A stretch of DNA of 64,000 nucleotides, from the NCBI RefSeq assembly GCF_963678635.1, contig NC_087064.1, positions 36,465,716 to 36,529,715 on the forward strand, in the 5' to 3' direction. Under the pieces are notes generated by a model that did no database searches, was not told the origin of the DNA, and saw only the letters and a list, made by a program, of their open reading frames with translations. This stretch comes from Symsagittifera roscoffensis. Lineage: Eukaryota; Xenacoelomorpha; Acoela; Convolutidae. Below, piece after piece: positions 43,558 to 55,105 of this stretch. Position 1 is the first letter of the stretch. Each line of letters begins with the position of its first letter. The translations under genes were made by a program, and so were the position numbers.

Positions 43558-44012
43558 CCCTCCCCGGCTGAACTGCCCCGACATAGACTGCTAACGTGAT
43601 GAGCTAGATGTGATCAATTCCTTTGTTGTGCGCAATTTTTTGACCGCGTTTTTTTGAAAGCGAACGACCATATAGGATCTGATGTTTTAACCTCTAGATT
43701 TTGAAACTATTATGGAGAACTGGAAAAGTGATCCGATTTTTTCAGTTCTCCCTAACACGGATAAGTTCACGGAAAACTGATACGATTTTTTTGTTGTGCT
43801 AGATTCAAATAGGAGGGCGGGGGAATGTTGAATGATATTCTTATGATTGACTTATCTTGGAGGCGTTCGAGTCTAGACGTTGACCTTCATGGTCAAAAGT
43901 AACAATATGGACCGATTCTATCCTAAAGGAGCAAAGCATAACAGACTGAAAAACATGTTGAACAGTTGTATTCCTGAGCTATCATTTATTATGGTATGGC
44001 AGGCCTAAGGGC
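43558..44012. other. No gene seen between the giant element and the inverted MULE
   Basis: Somewhat higher GC at the start (CCCCCCTCCCCGGCTG), otherwise unremarkable. Confidence 0.4.
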
Positions 44013-44083
44013 TTGGTTCTTGAGTTTTTGTCTAATTTTTCAATCAAACTAATTCATAGATACTTAAGAGCAATTTTGCAATT

Positions 44084-44945
44084 TTATTTCCTTAAGAAAT
44101 GGCTGGATGTGAGATCTCGTTTTTTTAATACTTGTTTTAAAAAATTGACATCAAATTTACCTCTAGAAAAAAACTCCGCTGTTACAAAATCCATACACTT
44201 ATAAAGCCGGGAAACAGGAATATTGCTTTCATGGCAGAATAAGTTCTCAATAATTGGTATTTTTATTTGTACCAAGCACACGTAGCATTTTGTACCAAGC
44301 ACAGGGTCGCCGAACAAAATAACCCTCTCGTGATCTTTTTGCCCACGGTCATTTTGCACCACTCGTTTCAAAAAAGCTTTTTCCATACGTTATTGCTGTT
44401 GCGCGGCATTTATGGGTTTGGTACTTCGATCAGTTCCAATTTGTAGTTGTTTCGTTTTTGTGTTTAAGGTAATACTCAACCGTGGCCTGATACCACCAGC
44501 ATTTGTTTGTCTTTCGAAGATAAAGTAAAATGAAGAGACGCTTCAAAAATTACATCTGATCTGATAGAGTGGTATAACAATGATTAAAGAAATGAGCAGT
44601 ATGATTTTTCATGAACTCACAGACGTCTTTTGTTGCCTTCAATTAGCACCATGTAGGTTATCTCTGTTTTAAACGCGTGAGCGAGGGATTATTTCTTTAA
44701 CTAATTGAAATGCAATTATTTTTGAGATGCAAGAGGCATCAAGGGAATTAAGACTAGCTTTTCAGGCCTCAATTAGTACACTTAATTGGACTACTCCTCT
44801 TCTTATAAAAAGGACGTAATTTGAAACAAATTATCGTCATTAAAAGCGGGTTCAATTGCTGTGGGGTTATCTTGTTACGGAGTTATAATATAGGGGGTGT
44901 AAACATAGGGGCTGAAACATCGTGGGGTTAAAGAGTGGGACACCC
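44084..44945 (-). mobile_element. Second MULE end, inverted, internally deleted
   Basis: On the - strand it starts GGGTGTCCCACTCTTTAACC at 44945 and follows the left 550 bp of the MULE at 13524 closely, including the FLYWCH remnant EYYLKHKN...NWN and KCRATAI (about 44490-44395). It then jumps to HERVILFGDP, which is the start of the transposase core, and loses similarity. The transposase is therefore mostly deleted. Confidence 0.78.
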
Positions 44946-46840
44946 ATTTTTTATGCGCGTTTTAAACGAAGACAATTCTCCTCAGTTCAGTTAATTGGGA
45001 GAATTTAACGAGTCAAATTGTACTTGAGGAAAAAACAATTACAGTAATCTACTGTTCATCAAAGAGTTGCTCAATATCACGATGCAATTAGGCGAGGCTA
45101 TCAACCAGCCGAGCAGCTTGGAAGCTCGAGTTACCTCTCTATCTGAAAATTTGAAGTTTGTAGATGCACCGTGTTTTGAAAATTTGGGAAACGAATCATG
45201 ATTTTGCGAATCATGAATTCTTTATTGTGATAGCTGAATTTCTACCAAACTCTATATATTTTTTTCAATTTTAGAGAATTTGCTCTAATATCATGTTCTA
45301 GTGCTTCTGTTGCCTTAAAGTTTAATTTTAATTTAACTTCTAACAAAAAAGTTGGGATTTGTAGTGCACCAAGTGAATTATGCCTCTCCTAACCAAATCA
45401 ATTTAGGAAAGGAATTGTCAGGCAAGACGATCAATCAGTCGAGCAGCTTAGACGCTCAATTTAACTCGTTATTTAAAAATTAGTTTCTACATGCATCGTA
45501 TTTTATAAATTAAGTAAAAATTTTTGTTTTGAGCTAAATTTCCAACAAAGTCGTGTTTTTTTTTCAAATCAAAAGAAGATTCATTCAGAGCGCTTGTTCC
45601 GCACTAATATAAGTAAATCGTCTGGTAAATTTGTAAAGATTCAACTCTGATTAAAGGGTACTCCGTTTCCAATAATGAGCGTTGCAAAACTCATCCAGAC
45701 TCATAACAGATGGATGCCAGCTGAACAAAAAAGGAGGAGCTCTTTCAATTTCTACAGATTATACATCAAGTTTTACTGAACGCCATAAATGATGAAGTGA
45801 GTCCATATGCCACTCAGAAATTTGATGGCTGGTGTTTGATTGATTTGTTTTCTTCATCGAGGATCAATGGAACTTTCAGTGTAGCCAATTTGTATTTGTA
45901 ACAGGTGCTAAGAAAAAACAAAATTAATGGATGAACTCAAAATCAACGATTTAAAAAAAATTTTGACTCTATTATGTGCACTCAGTCTATTATGTTCACC
46001 AAATTGCTTGTTTTACACCTTCTTGGGAAATCCCTGAAGTAAGTTATAAAAAAAACCCGGGTTGATGTCTATACAAGAAAATGCTTATCATTCAATTTCA
46101 TTTATGTAGTCTATGGAAAAAAAGTATTTCAATACAATTTTCATAGACGAAAATTGTATGAGAAGCATTCTTCAATCAATTTCTTAAAACTTAAATTTGA
46201 TTAAAACTCAAACAGTAGAAATTAGTAGCAGTTTTGGTTACGTCAGAGCAACTTTGGCATAAAAAAAATCATTTTGAGGTAAAAAAAAAACGTTTATTCC
46301 TTTTTTGATTGCAAACTCGATTCTGTGCTCAAATGAAATTTTTACACAATTTTTTTTCTGGAATTTTTGTATCTATAACGTAGTCCACATAAATTTTTTC
46401 ATGCAAAATCACAAGCAAGTGCTAAAATAAATCTCAGCAATAAAAAAATTTCAGCATGAGAAATGGCGCTCGATTTTAAAAAAGTTCAACTTGCCAAGAA
46501 TGAAAATTTTGTTGTTGAAAAACAAAAAATGAAAATTTTGTTGTTGTGGATGAAATTTGTTTTTGAGATGGCCATCGATTTAAGAAATTTCAACGTGGCA
46601 GAAATGAAAAAAAAAAATTGTAGCTGACTCAATAGCCAGCTACAAAAACACAAACCAGGAGAATAGTACATAGAGGAGTCTTTCGATTCTTCGAAAGCTG
46701 AATTTAAGAGAGGGAAATACTTTTTGTTGCATCGACCTCGGCAGTTACAAAACTGATTGCGGATGTAGCAAGTGCACAATGATACTAAATATGAGTGCAA
46801 AAAAAAAACGTTTCATCAGTCAATGAAAGTTTCAAGAAAA
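44946..46840. repeat. Non-coding, with one diverged direct repeat
   Basis: 45085-45190 (CAACCAGCCGAGCAGCTTGG, then CTCGAGTTACCTC) is repeated at 45430-45510 (CAATCAGTCGAGCAGCTTAG, then CTCAATTTAACTC). No gene seen. Confidence 0.5.
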
Positions 46841-46849
46841 AAAGAAGAA

Positions 46850-47299
46850 AACTTGTGCTCGGGGTGGTTTTTTCTCTAGACAAATTTCGACTTCTTAGCT
46901 AGAAATTTTTGACAGAATTTTTTTATATTAAGGTTTTGTTGCCTTAAACTCAAGACTAAAAAGATATTTCACCTGTGGTATTTTTTCATAAAGATTTGGG
47001 GTTTAAATATTGCCAATTTGGGACAATTAACGTGTAAGATATTTAATGTGTCTTCGAAACCGTTCCAAATTAGATTAAGGCATGCTCTTTGATCTACTTA
47101 AGCTTTTGCTATATGCAAAATATGTTACTTGGTACTTTTCGTTATGTGTGGGGGATGATTTTCAGAAAAAAAACGCTAAGTTTTATTTTAATTTTTTTCA
47201 AGTTCACCAATTATTTAAATTATTGTAATTAAAGCTACTCCATAAAAATTAAATTGCAGTTTTAATATTCAGGGCTTTGCTTTGATACGAGCAAACTTG
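46850..47299 (+). repeat. Hairpin-ended repeat, head missing
   Basis: Runs from TTGTGCTCGGGGTGG to GGGCTTTGCTTTGATACG and GCAAACTTGT. The next copy starts at once, head to tail. Confidence 0.7.
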
Positions 47300-47840
47300 T
47301 TGTTCCGACTTTCGATACGAAAGTAACGGAATATTGTGCTCGGGGTGGGTTTTTTTTCTTCAGACAAATTTCGACTTTTTAACTAGCCATTTTTGACGGA
47401 ATTTTTTTATATCATTCAAAAGGCATTGTTGTCTTGAGCTTAACTTTGAAAAAATATTTCACCTGTGATCATTTTTTGTAAAGTTATGAGGGTTTAAAGA
47501 TTGCCATTTTGGCCATTTTGACCAATTTGGGACAATTAACGCGCGATATAATTCGCGCTATTAACGCGTAAGCGGAGATTAAATCCGTCTTATAAATCGT
47601 TCCAAATTAGTTGAACGAAGCTTTTTTGCCATAATTGATGTGCTACAAGGAACGAAATCTATTGTTTTGTACTTCATATGGCGTGTGGGGGGATGATTTT
47701 CATTAAAAAAAATTCAAATTTTAGAAAAAAAATTCATTTTATTTTATTTCATATAATGTTTTTATGTTATTACTGCTGCTCCATAAACCTTCAAAGCAGT
47801 CGGAACATTCAGGGCTTCGCCCTGATACGAGCAGTCTTGT
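47300..47840 (+). repeat. Hairpin-ended repeat, full copy
   Basis: TTGTTCCGACTTTCGATACG to CAGGGCTTCGCCCTGATACG and GCAGTCTTGTTT. It includes AATTAACGCGCGATATAATT and CGCGTAAGCGGAGATTAAAT. Confidence 0.8.
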
Positions 47841-47950
47841 TTAGTTTTCTGGGCAGTTGGTTCTCGTCTAAAGTTTTTTTGGAGAGTCTATCCTCTTTTA
47901 TTTTAAAATTAATTTGTTTGTGGGCGTACAGGATTTCTTCATGAAGATAA

Positions 47951-48480
47951 TTGTTTCGACTTTTGGTACGAAAGTAACGGAATATTTGTGCTCGGGGTGG
48001 GTTTTTTTTTTCTTCAGACATATTTCGACTTTTTAACTAGCCATTTTTGACGGAATTTTTTTATATCAATCAAAAGGTATTGTTGTCCTGAGCTTAAATT
48101 TGAAAAGATATTTCACCTGTGATCATTTTTCGTAAAGTTTTGAGGGTTTAAAGATTGCCATTTTGGCCATTTCGGACAATTAACGCGCGATATAATTTGC
48201 GCTATTAACGCGAAAGCGGAGATTTAATCCGTCTCATAAATGTTCCAAATTGGTTGAACGAAGCTTATTTGCCATAATTGATTTGTTACAAGGAACGAAA
48301 TCTCTCTTTTTGTACTTTATATGGCGTGTGGGGGGATGATTTTCATAAAAAATTTCAAATTAAAAAAAAAAAATTTCGTTTTATTTTATTTAATTTTTTA
48401 AATGTTATTACTGCTGCTCCATAAACCTTAAAGGCAGTCGGAACATTCAGGGCTTCGCCCTGATACGAGCAGTCTTGTTT
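47951..48480 (+). repeat. Hairpin-ended repeat, full copy
   Basis: TTGTTTCGACTTTTGGTACG to CAGGGCTTCGCCCTGATACG and GCAGTCTTGTTT, very similar to 47300-47840. The 110 bp between the two copies is unrelated. Confidence 0.8.
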
Positions 48481-48687
48481 TGTATGTTACCAAGTTTTTG
48501 TCGATGTTAATAGGAATGATCTACGAACAATATCGTTTTTACACAATCCAGGCAAGATATTGTAAGCGATGATTATAGCGGAAGTTAAAATTCAGAAAAA
48601 TTGGGCGAATAGAATTTGGGCAACTAAGGTAAAACCCGAGAGAAAATCAAATGTTAAATTGTTATAGCACTGAATTAGTTTTTGCAT

Positions 48688-48693
48688 TTTATT
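48688..48693 (-). terminator. Possible aquaporin polyadenylation signal
   Basis: AATAAA on the - strand (TTTATT on +), about 155 nt past the aquaporin stop. Only position supports it. Confidence 0.35.
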
Positions 48694-48847
48694 TCATTAA
48701 TAGTTTCGGTTCATTAAGTGAGTTGAATTGGTCAGTTTTGCTCCCCGCTGATAGAAATTTACTTTGTTTCATTTGTAGTAAATCTTGGCATTGTTATCTT
48801 TTTCTGGAATTGGATGCTTTCTTTTTAGTAATATCCATGCATAAAAT

Positions 48848-49183
48848 TCAGGCCACCTCGCTCGCACCGTTGGAAGCTGAAAAGGGTTTCTCTTTAAGCT
48901 CATGATTTTCTGCTGCTGTTGCTGCTGTCGCTGCTGTCGCTACTGTTTCTGGGGGGTCATCGAACTGGTGGATGCCCTGAATAAACATGGTGAAGTACAG
49001 TGCCACTGCCAGCAGTCCCCCACTGATTGGGCCCACAAAGTATATCCAGTGGTAGTCATGGAACTGCATCATGATGAGGGCGGGGGCGAAGGAGCGGGCG
49101 GGGTTGAGACTGCAGCCGGTAAAGGGAGCCATGAAGAACACACAGGCCAGAACCATGAAGCCAGCTGAGGTGGCCGGGAAGCC
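48848..49183 (-). CDS. Aquaporin exon 3 (second NPA box, C-terminus)
   Basis: Acceptor TGTGCTTTTGCAG precedes it. It codes for 111 residues plus TGA: helix 5, CSLNPARSFAPALIM, YHWIYFVGPISGGLLAVALYF (helix 6) and an alanine-rich tail. The CTG/CAG-like trinucleotide run at 48911-48946 is the coding of that Ala/Thr tail. Confidence 0.93.
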   Translation of the reverse strand, partial: GFPATSAGFMVLACVFFMAPFTGCSLNPARSFAPALIMMQFHDYHWIYFVGPISGGLLAVALYFTMFIQGIHQFDDPPETVATAATAATAAENHELKEKPFSASNGASEVA

Positions 49184-52100
49184 CTGCAAAAGCACAGATG
49201 AAACCACTTATCTGTTCAGTTTCACAACTGCTGCGAGTATCGGATAGCATTTCATACAAATCTAGCTTGAATAAATTTTTGAGAAACAACACCTCTTGTC
49301 GTTTATCATGAAAAAACCTCAATTTATTTGTGCACAGCGAAGAATCGTATTAAATATTAGGTTATGATGAGCAGGCTGGCCTATAGCTATAAGCCTTCAA
49401 CTAAAAGGTTGAAGTTGGTTACAAATTGTAACACGAACTTTTTTCTGATTATGAAAAGTCTCGCGAACATATACTTGGAAAATAATTTCCCTTTTCTGAC
49501 CTCAAAGTCCTTCTTTGGGTCTGGGTCTGAGATGACGAGTACTAGCAGCACTAGGATCATGGTCCCAATAATCTCCACCGCCAGACCCTGGAACATGTTG
49601 ATCCCTGGCTTCAATAAGTTCATGCCCAGATGCGTGTCCTCCACCCACTGATGAGGTGCAACCCAGTACACCATGGCAGCCCCTGCTATCCCACCTACGC
49701 AAAAGAGAGCACATGACAAAAAAAACATACAGAAATGACAGAGTGGCGAAAAAAATTGTACACGAGGAGGACGTTGGTGACGGACCTACATACAGCTGGT
49801 TGGCGTGTCGAGGATGCATACAACTAATTTACATAAAACTGATTGAAACCAATTCTGGGACGTGATTTTCTCAAGAAATTAGGATACTGGATGACGCAGG
49901 AGCGCTATGACAGCAAGGACACGACGAAGGGTAAGATTATCGAAAGATCTTCGGATGAGTGCGAACTGAAAGTCATTTTAGCTAACAAATTTAAATGCTT
50001 TTTCACTGTTGAGAACAGCAAGTAACTTTCCAGTACGCTCAAATATTTACCGAAATTTTTATGGGAATCAGGCATATAAAAAAAGCCTACTAAAACCCGG
50101 ATAATAAATTCGTATCTCCAGATGTTTTTAAGTTTATGCGGGATCAATATTTTTGTATCAAACTCTCATTATATTCTACTGTCCTAAGCAATCTATTCGC
50201 AAGAATAGCTACCAAAAGCCAAACATTGATACAACCAAAGATTGCATTGCTCAATAGACTACTCGGTCCGACAACAATTCACTGTGGTTCTCACTGGCGC
50301 TAATTATCAAAGAAAATCACTCCAATTTTGGCGCCAATATGTCTGCAACTGCAAAGTAAACAATTATTTTGGCGCCAAAACGTGTAAGCTGCAAATTTTC
50401 TCGCTCAAAATCTTAAAGTGTCACTTAAGATTGTAAACGATCGCCGTTAAATTTTTGATTCCCGCACTTAATATGTTGAAACTTGTTCAAACATTCGGCA
50501 CCGTTGAACAAAGTTTTCATTTTCGGCACTGTTGTATTTCGGCACTGTTGTACTGCCCCCTCACAGATTTTATTGGATCCAGTGATCAAATTGTACAGCA
50601 GCTTCAATATTATAGAGGGAAGGGCCACAGGAACGTATCAGTCCCAGACGGGATACCATGAGCTGACTGACATGCCGGCTATATTTTTGCATACATAAGA
50701 GAAAATTCTTTCGGGATTACACGGTACGTACTGCTTGTTGGACAATATTTTTGTAATCACGAACTCTGATCTATAAATTCCGATGTTTGTGATAAGCTCC
50801 TTAAAAATCTCACAATTACAACTGGACTAAATTAAAACCAAGTTTCCTTTTTTTTCTCTAAAATTCCTGATTTCAAGGATGATTTGGACAACATGGACTG
50901 GGAAATTAAGCAAAAGTTTTTACATAGACCAAAAAAAACTGATCAGAGATATCTTCTATGAAATTACTCATGTTTGGTTTTAAAAACTTGCCAGTTTTTC
51001 CCGGGTCTTAAAATGCCAGTTTTCAACATCTGGACTAAGTTTTTCAAACTGCGTGAAATTGTAAGAAAAACAGCTGAACTTAGCAAAATTGCCACACTGA
51101 AAAATTCAATAATATCGCTTAGATTGTTTCAAATCTCACGAACATCTTTTTCCTCTAAAAGCTAGTGCAGGTGGTGAAAAATGGCATCTTCGGACACAGA
51201 AAAACTGGAAAAATCTTTAAAACCAATATAAATGACTACATAGAGGGGAGCTATGATCATTTGCGTTTAGCCCATGTTAAAATATTTTAAATTTTCAGTA
51301 AATGTTGTCCAAAATCATCCTTTAAAACTGGCATTTTAGAAAGAAAAACCTGAATTTGCTCTTAGTTTTGAACACTAGTGTACATTTGTGTAATGTAGAT
51401 AATCGACCAAATAAACTTTTAACAGTTTTTCAAAGATGGCTAGAGTTGGTCAAACAGCAACATATTCAAATCAACGATATTTTATATGAAAAAAGCATGA
51501 CAAGCAATTTTTCTATACTATGAACTTGCACGATAAGCATTTTTCCATACTATGAAATTGTATGACAAGCATTTTTTTTATTAATGAAAGTACAAAAAGT
51601 TTTGTTTCGAAATTTGTATTTCATCCGAAACACTAACCAAGGGTTTTTTGTCTTAAGAAAACCCAGAGTGTAACTGGCAGTTACCACGCAGATAAGCTGC
51701 ATTTGGTGATTTTAGACATGAAAGTTAATTTTAACATTTTCACTTGGAAGCATATACGAAAAGTAAAACTTTTTGTATATGGCTACTTAATTTTTAGTTT
51801 GATTGGTTTTTTTAATGACCAGAAAGCTTCAAAAGAGGCAATTAGACCAAAAATGTTCATTAAAAGTTTTTCAAACACTTTAAGAAGTATTTTTTCCATA
51901 GACTTCATATATGAAACTGTATGATAAGCATTATATTCTATGGACGTCAACCCTTGTACATATCTTGCTATGTGCTAATTTTACTTTTTTTTCTGCTTGA
52001 ATACAGACAAGTCTAATAGCGCCCTCCCAATCTATTTTCAGTCAATAACTTTGCTTGTTTTTGTTTAATTTTAATTACTACTTTATCAGATTGGAAGCAG

Positions 52101-52469
52101 TTTGTTATGATTATTGTTACCTACGAACTGGGTGGGGATGTAGAGAAGTCCCTTGATGAAGTGGCACCTCTTTGAAACCATCAGAGAAATGGTCACAGCC
52201 GGGTTAATATGACACCCCGAGGTGGGTCCAATGATGTGAATCAGAGTCATGATGATAGCTGCGAAGGTTAGCCCGGGCGCTATGAGATTGTCAATTTCGT
52301 CACCCATTGCCTGCTTGTTTTCGGCGCCGACGATGTTGAGCAACCCGACAAAAATCATGATGAAAGTTCCGAAAAACTCGGCAAAAACAGCACGCCAAAG
52401 TCGACGATCTTTCAGCGCCCACGGTATTTGCAGGAGATTATCAACCGCATGTTTTCTATGATAACCCAT
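48848..52469 (-). CDS. Aquaporin (MIP family water channel), 3 exons
   Basis: Exons on the - strand are 52469-52121, 49694-49501 and 49183-48848, giving 292 aa. Junctions are G|GTAACA to GCGTAG|GT (phase 1) and GAG|GTCAGA to TTTTGCAG|GG (phase 0). Six hydrophobic segments are readable. NPA box 1 is at residues 89-91 (SGCHINPAV) and NPA box 2 at 208-210 (TGCSLNPARSF). Aligned to human AQP1, the aromatic/arginine filter reads F69, V196, C205 and R211: the usual histidine of helix 5 is valine here. C205 matches the mercury-sensitive Cys three residues before NPA2. The C-terminal tail is cytosolic, with an Ala/Thr run (TAATAATAA) and a KEK segment. It would form tetramers in the plasma membrane and pass water, possibly also other small solutes because of the lost His. 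Its exon 1 is duplicated upstream at 58.8-59.2 kb. Confidence 0.92.
49501..49694 (-). CDS. Aquaporin exon 2
   Basis: Acceptor TTTTGCGTAG and donor GTCAGA are read on the - strand. It codes for residues 117-181: GGIAGAAMVYWVAPHQW (end of helix 3 and loop C) and VEIIGTMILVLLVLVISD (helix 4). The segment duplicated to 56-60 kb stops 19 intronic nt short of this exon. Confidence 0.92.
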
Positions 52470-53159
52470 GGTTTTGAAGTTCTTTAACGATGAAACAGAT
52501 TAAGATATTTTTTGTTGATAACTGATAAGTTATATCGGTTAAGTCAAACAAATTTTTGTACCAAGTCTCCTCAAAGTAAACAAAGAGTCGACGTATAAAC
52601 GAGCCGAGTTAAATATCGATGACTTCTTGAACTTGTTCAGATTTGTGTTAATGTTTTCACGCTTTAGCTCAGAGGTCGGCCGTAAAATTCTTCTGAAAAT
52701 ATGAAGCAGAACTACGCTTTGAGCTGAAGTTTGTTACAATCTGTAATTTAAGAAGCAAACATGTTTGATCGTCCCGAATTGTATCAATAAATTATCATCA
52801 ATACACACAAATTATCCAAAAAATGTGTTAAAAGTGGTATGATTTTTTACTATTAAAATTGACTGGCAGTTATTTAAAGGTTGGTGTACAGAACGCACGA
52901 TCGTCAGTCATATGAACAATGGCACACCGCTTTGGCTTCGTATTGGTACAATAACTTGACCTGACAATTTAAGAGAAATCGCGGCTCAAGAGTTGTGCAA
53001 CCAGCAAGTTCAATAAATTTATTCCAATTCGAAGGAAAGATTTCACATTATACCTCAATGCACACAAGCTGTGCATATTCTAATTCCAAGCAGTAAGACT
53101 GGGAATTGTTAGTTCAATTTATGCGGAAAACATGTATTCAAGCCGTTGTTCACGTGGTG
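49714..53159. repeat. 3.4 kb segmental duplication, parent copy
   Basis: From TGACAAAAAAAACATACAG in aquaporin intron 2-proximal sequence to CACGTGGTG upstream of the gene, matching 56426-59855 almost base for base. It includes aquaporin exon 1. This is the parent because exons 2 and 3 are attached. Confidence 0.92.
52121..52469 (-). CDS. Aquaporin exon 1 (start, first NPA box)
   Basis: It runs from ATGGGTTATCATAG to the donor GTAACA read at 52120. It codes for residues 1-116 and one base of codon 117, with AEFFGTFIMIFVGLLNIVG (helix 1), GLTFAAIIMTLIHI (helix 2) and the HINPAVT loop. Confidence 0.93.
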
Positions 53160-53169
53160 GTAAAATCGG

Positions 53170-53622
53170 GTCTAGGACAACAAGCCGACGGGACTTCAAG
53201 CCGAAGGGACTTCAAGCCGAAATTAAAACTTTACAAGCACCCCAAAACGCTTTTTTATCATCTGCAAAATGTTGCCTTTCTAAAATTTTGGCAAGTTAAG
53301 TCCATAAAAAGCGTTATTCATGACAATGCGCCGCTTGTGATTCGCATCCGTTAATATAATCAGCCGGTTTTTGAAATGCATAAATTATAAACATGAAAAA
53401 TGATTTCAACCATGTTTTACTTTTCAACTTTCCGGAACATCATTTGGAGGCTTAAATTATATGCAAACGCCAATAACTAGTGAAGAAAGATCATGAAATT
53501 CAAAAATTCTTCAAAACAGTTTTCAAATTGTTCATATTTCACGACTTTATAAGGAATTATTCGGCTTGAAGTCCCTAATTTTACAATTCGGCTTGAAGTC
53601 CCGTCGGCTTGATGTCCGGCAC
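53170..53622. mobile_element. MITE with AAGCCGACGGGACTTC ends
   Basis: Left CAAGCCGACGGGACTTCAAG with a second GGGACTTCAAGCCGAA. The right side reads the same on the other strand (TTCGGCTTGAAGTCCC twice, then GTCGGCTTGATGTCC). No ORF that looks like protein. Confidence 0.75.
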
Positions 53623-53717
53623 CCGGTAAAATCTACCAGTCTGATATGCATGGAAGTAAAATTGAGCCGGAACCATAACGAAAATTTATTAGTCGAATGA
53701 AGATAACGCGTACGGTG

Positions 53718-54073
53718 GCCAGTCAATACTCAGAATGGTCTAAGAGCAGAATGGGTCCAAGAGCAGAAAAACATAAAAATATCAGCTTTTATTAGCTAAT
53801 CTGTAAATAAATGATCAGAATTGTCAATAATACCCAAGCAATGAACATTTTATGCATAATTTGAGTAATTTAATCAAGAACTTTTAAAAAAATGTAATCA
53901 TAAATCTTTATGAGATTAGACAATTCATGCATAATTTATTCGTTTTCTTGGTAGTTTTTGACAATTCTAATAATTGTTTTATCAATTAGCCGGTATAAAC
54001 CAATTTAAGTCAATATTTTTCTGCTCTTGGACCCATTCTGCACTTGGACCATTCTGCTTATTGCTCCGCCTCC
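53718..54073. mobile_element. MITE with 13 bp flanking duplication
   Basis: Inverted segments CAGAATGGTCTAAGAGCAGA / TGGGTCCAAGAGCAGAAAAA and, on the right, TTTTTCTGCTCTTGGACCCA / TTCTGCACTTGGACCATTCT. Flanked on both sides by AACGCGTACGGTG (53705-53717 and 54074-54086). Confidence 0.8.
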
Positions 54074-54086
54074 AACGCGTACGGTG

Positions 54087-54732
54087 CAATTTTGCTAGAT
54101 AACTCTTCAATTGATTATTCCATTAAATTTATGAGCTTCCAGAAGAAGGAACAACAAGACAGCTCGTATCACTGTAAGCCTTGAATGTAACGAATGCCTG
54201 CATGTGTCTAGAAAAAATTTGGAGTGAAAAAGTTGACAAAAAACTAAAACAAAAAAATGACTTTTTTTTTCAAACTGTGTCGTTTTTTATTCGTGTTGTG
54301 ATGAAAGTATCTGAGCGAAAAACCAGATATTAGGCAAAGTCAATAGTAGCAAGGATAGCAAGTAGCACAGAATGTACCGATTATAGTATTAAAGAAACAA
54401 AATAAGAAAAAATGACTAAGAAACAAAAATAAGAAAAAATGCAGATTTAAATTTTTTTTTCAAATTTTTTTGCAGAAAAATTTCCAAGTTTTTCGAAGTT
54501 TTTGGTTTCCAGAATGGAGCTGTCAAACTTGATAAAAATTAAGATTTAAGGGCTTAATTTTTAAATTTCTCCTAATTAAAGTGTTTAAAGCCTGTTCGCT
54601 GGCTTTGTTCGCTCGAATTAAGACGAAAAATAAAAATTTCAAACCGGTTTTTTCAACACGGAAATTAAAAAAAATTTTTTTAGTGTGATTCAAATTGTAC
54701 CTGAATTTGCGAAAAAAATCAAACCCGAAAAC
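54087..54732. other. No feature seen
   Basis: AT-rich, with AAGAAACAAAA(T)AAGAAAAAATG repeated at about 54389 and 54418. No gene. Confidence 0.4.
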
Positions 54733-55105
54733 AAAGCGGATCTAGGATTTTCTCGAGGGGGGGGCGGATTTTCAAAACCTTTTCGAAAATTTTGTCGACC
54801 TTTTTTTTTAGATCGACCGAATTGATTTTTCGAGCTTTCCCTAAGCACGGTTTAGTCCCTGTTTTGGACAAATTTTCTGCGCCGCAGGCAAAATTTTGAA
54901 AAAACAGTCCAAAAAAGGCATTTTTTGGCACTTTTTGGAAAATTTTGACCAAAAAATCGCGTTTTTCGAAAAATTTTAGGATCGTTCGGCCAAAAATGGA
55001 TTTCCTAAAAAGTACCAAAGGGGGACCCTTTGGGTCGGCAGGTGGTCAAATCCCTAGGAGAAGGGGGCGTCCGCCCCTCGCCCTTTCCCCCTAAATCCGC
55101 CCCTG
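54733..55105. mobile_element. MITE with GGGGCGGAT ends
   Basis: Left AAAGCGGATCTAGGATTTTC, right CCCCTAAATCCGCCCCTGA, inverted. G-rich and C-rich tips (GAGGGGGGGGCGGATTTTC and CGTCCGCCCCTCGCCCTTTC). The related fragment is at 13073. Confidence 0.75.

Noticed and set aside
13524-44945. A 31 kb composite MULE carrying viperin exons as cargo
   Set aside because: Exon 1 lies outside and the gene reads intact across the left end, so a mobile unit of this extent would have split the gene; two independent insertions are simpler.
48911-48946. CTG/TCG trinucleotide run as an expandable repeat
   Set aside because: It is the coding sequence of the Ala/Thr tail of the aquaporin on the - strand and is imperfect.
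54719-55018. 99-codon open frame on the - strand
   Set aside because: Lies wholly inside the GGGGCGGAT-ended MITE and shows only low-complexity Lys/Phe-rich sequence.
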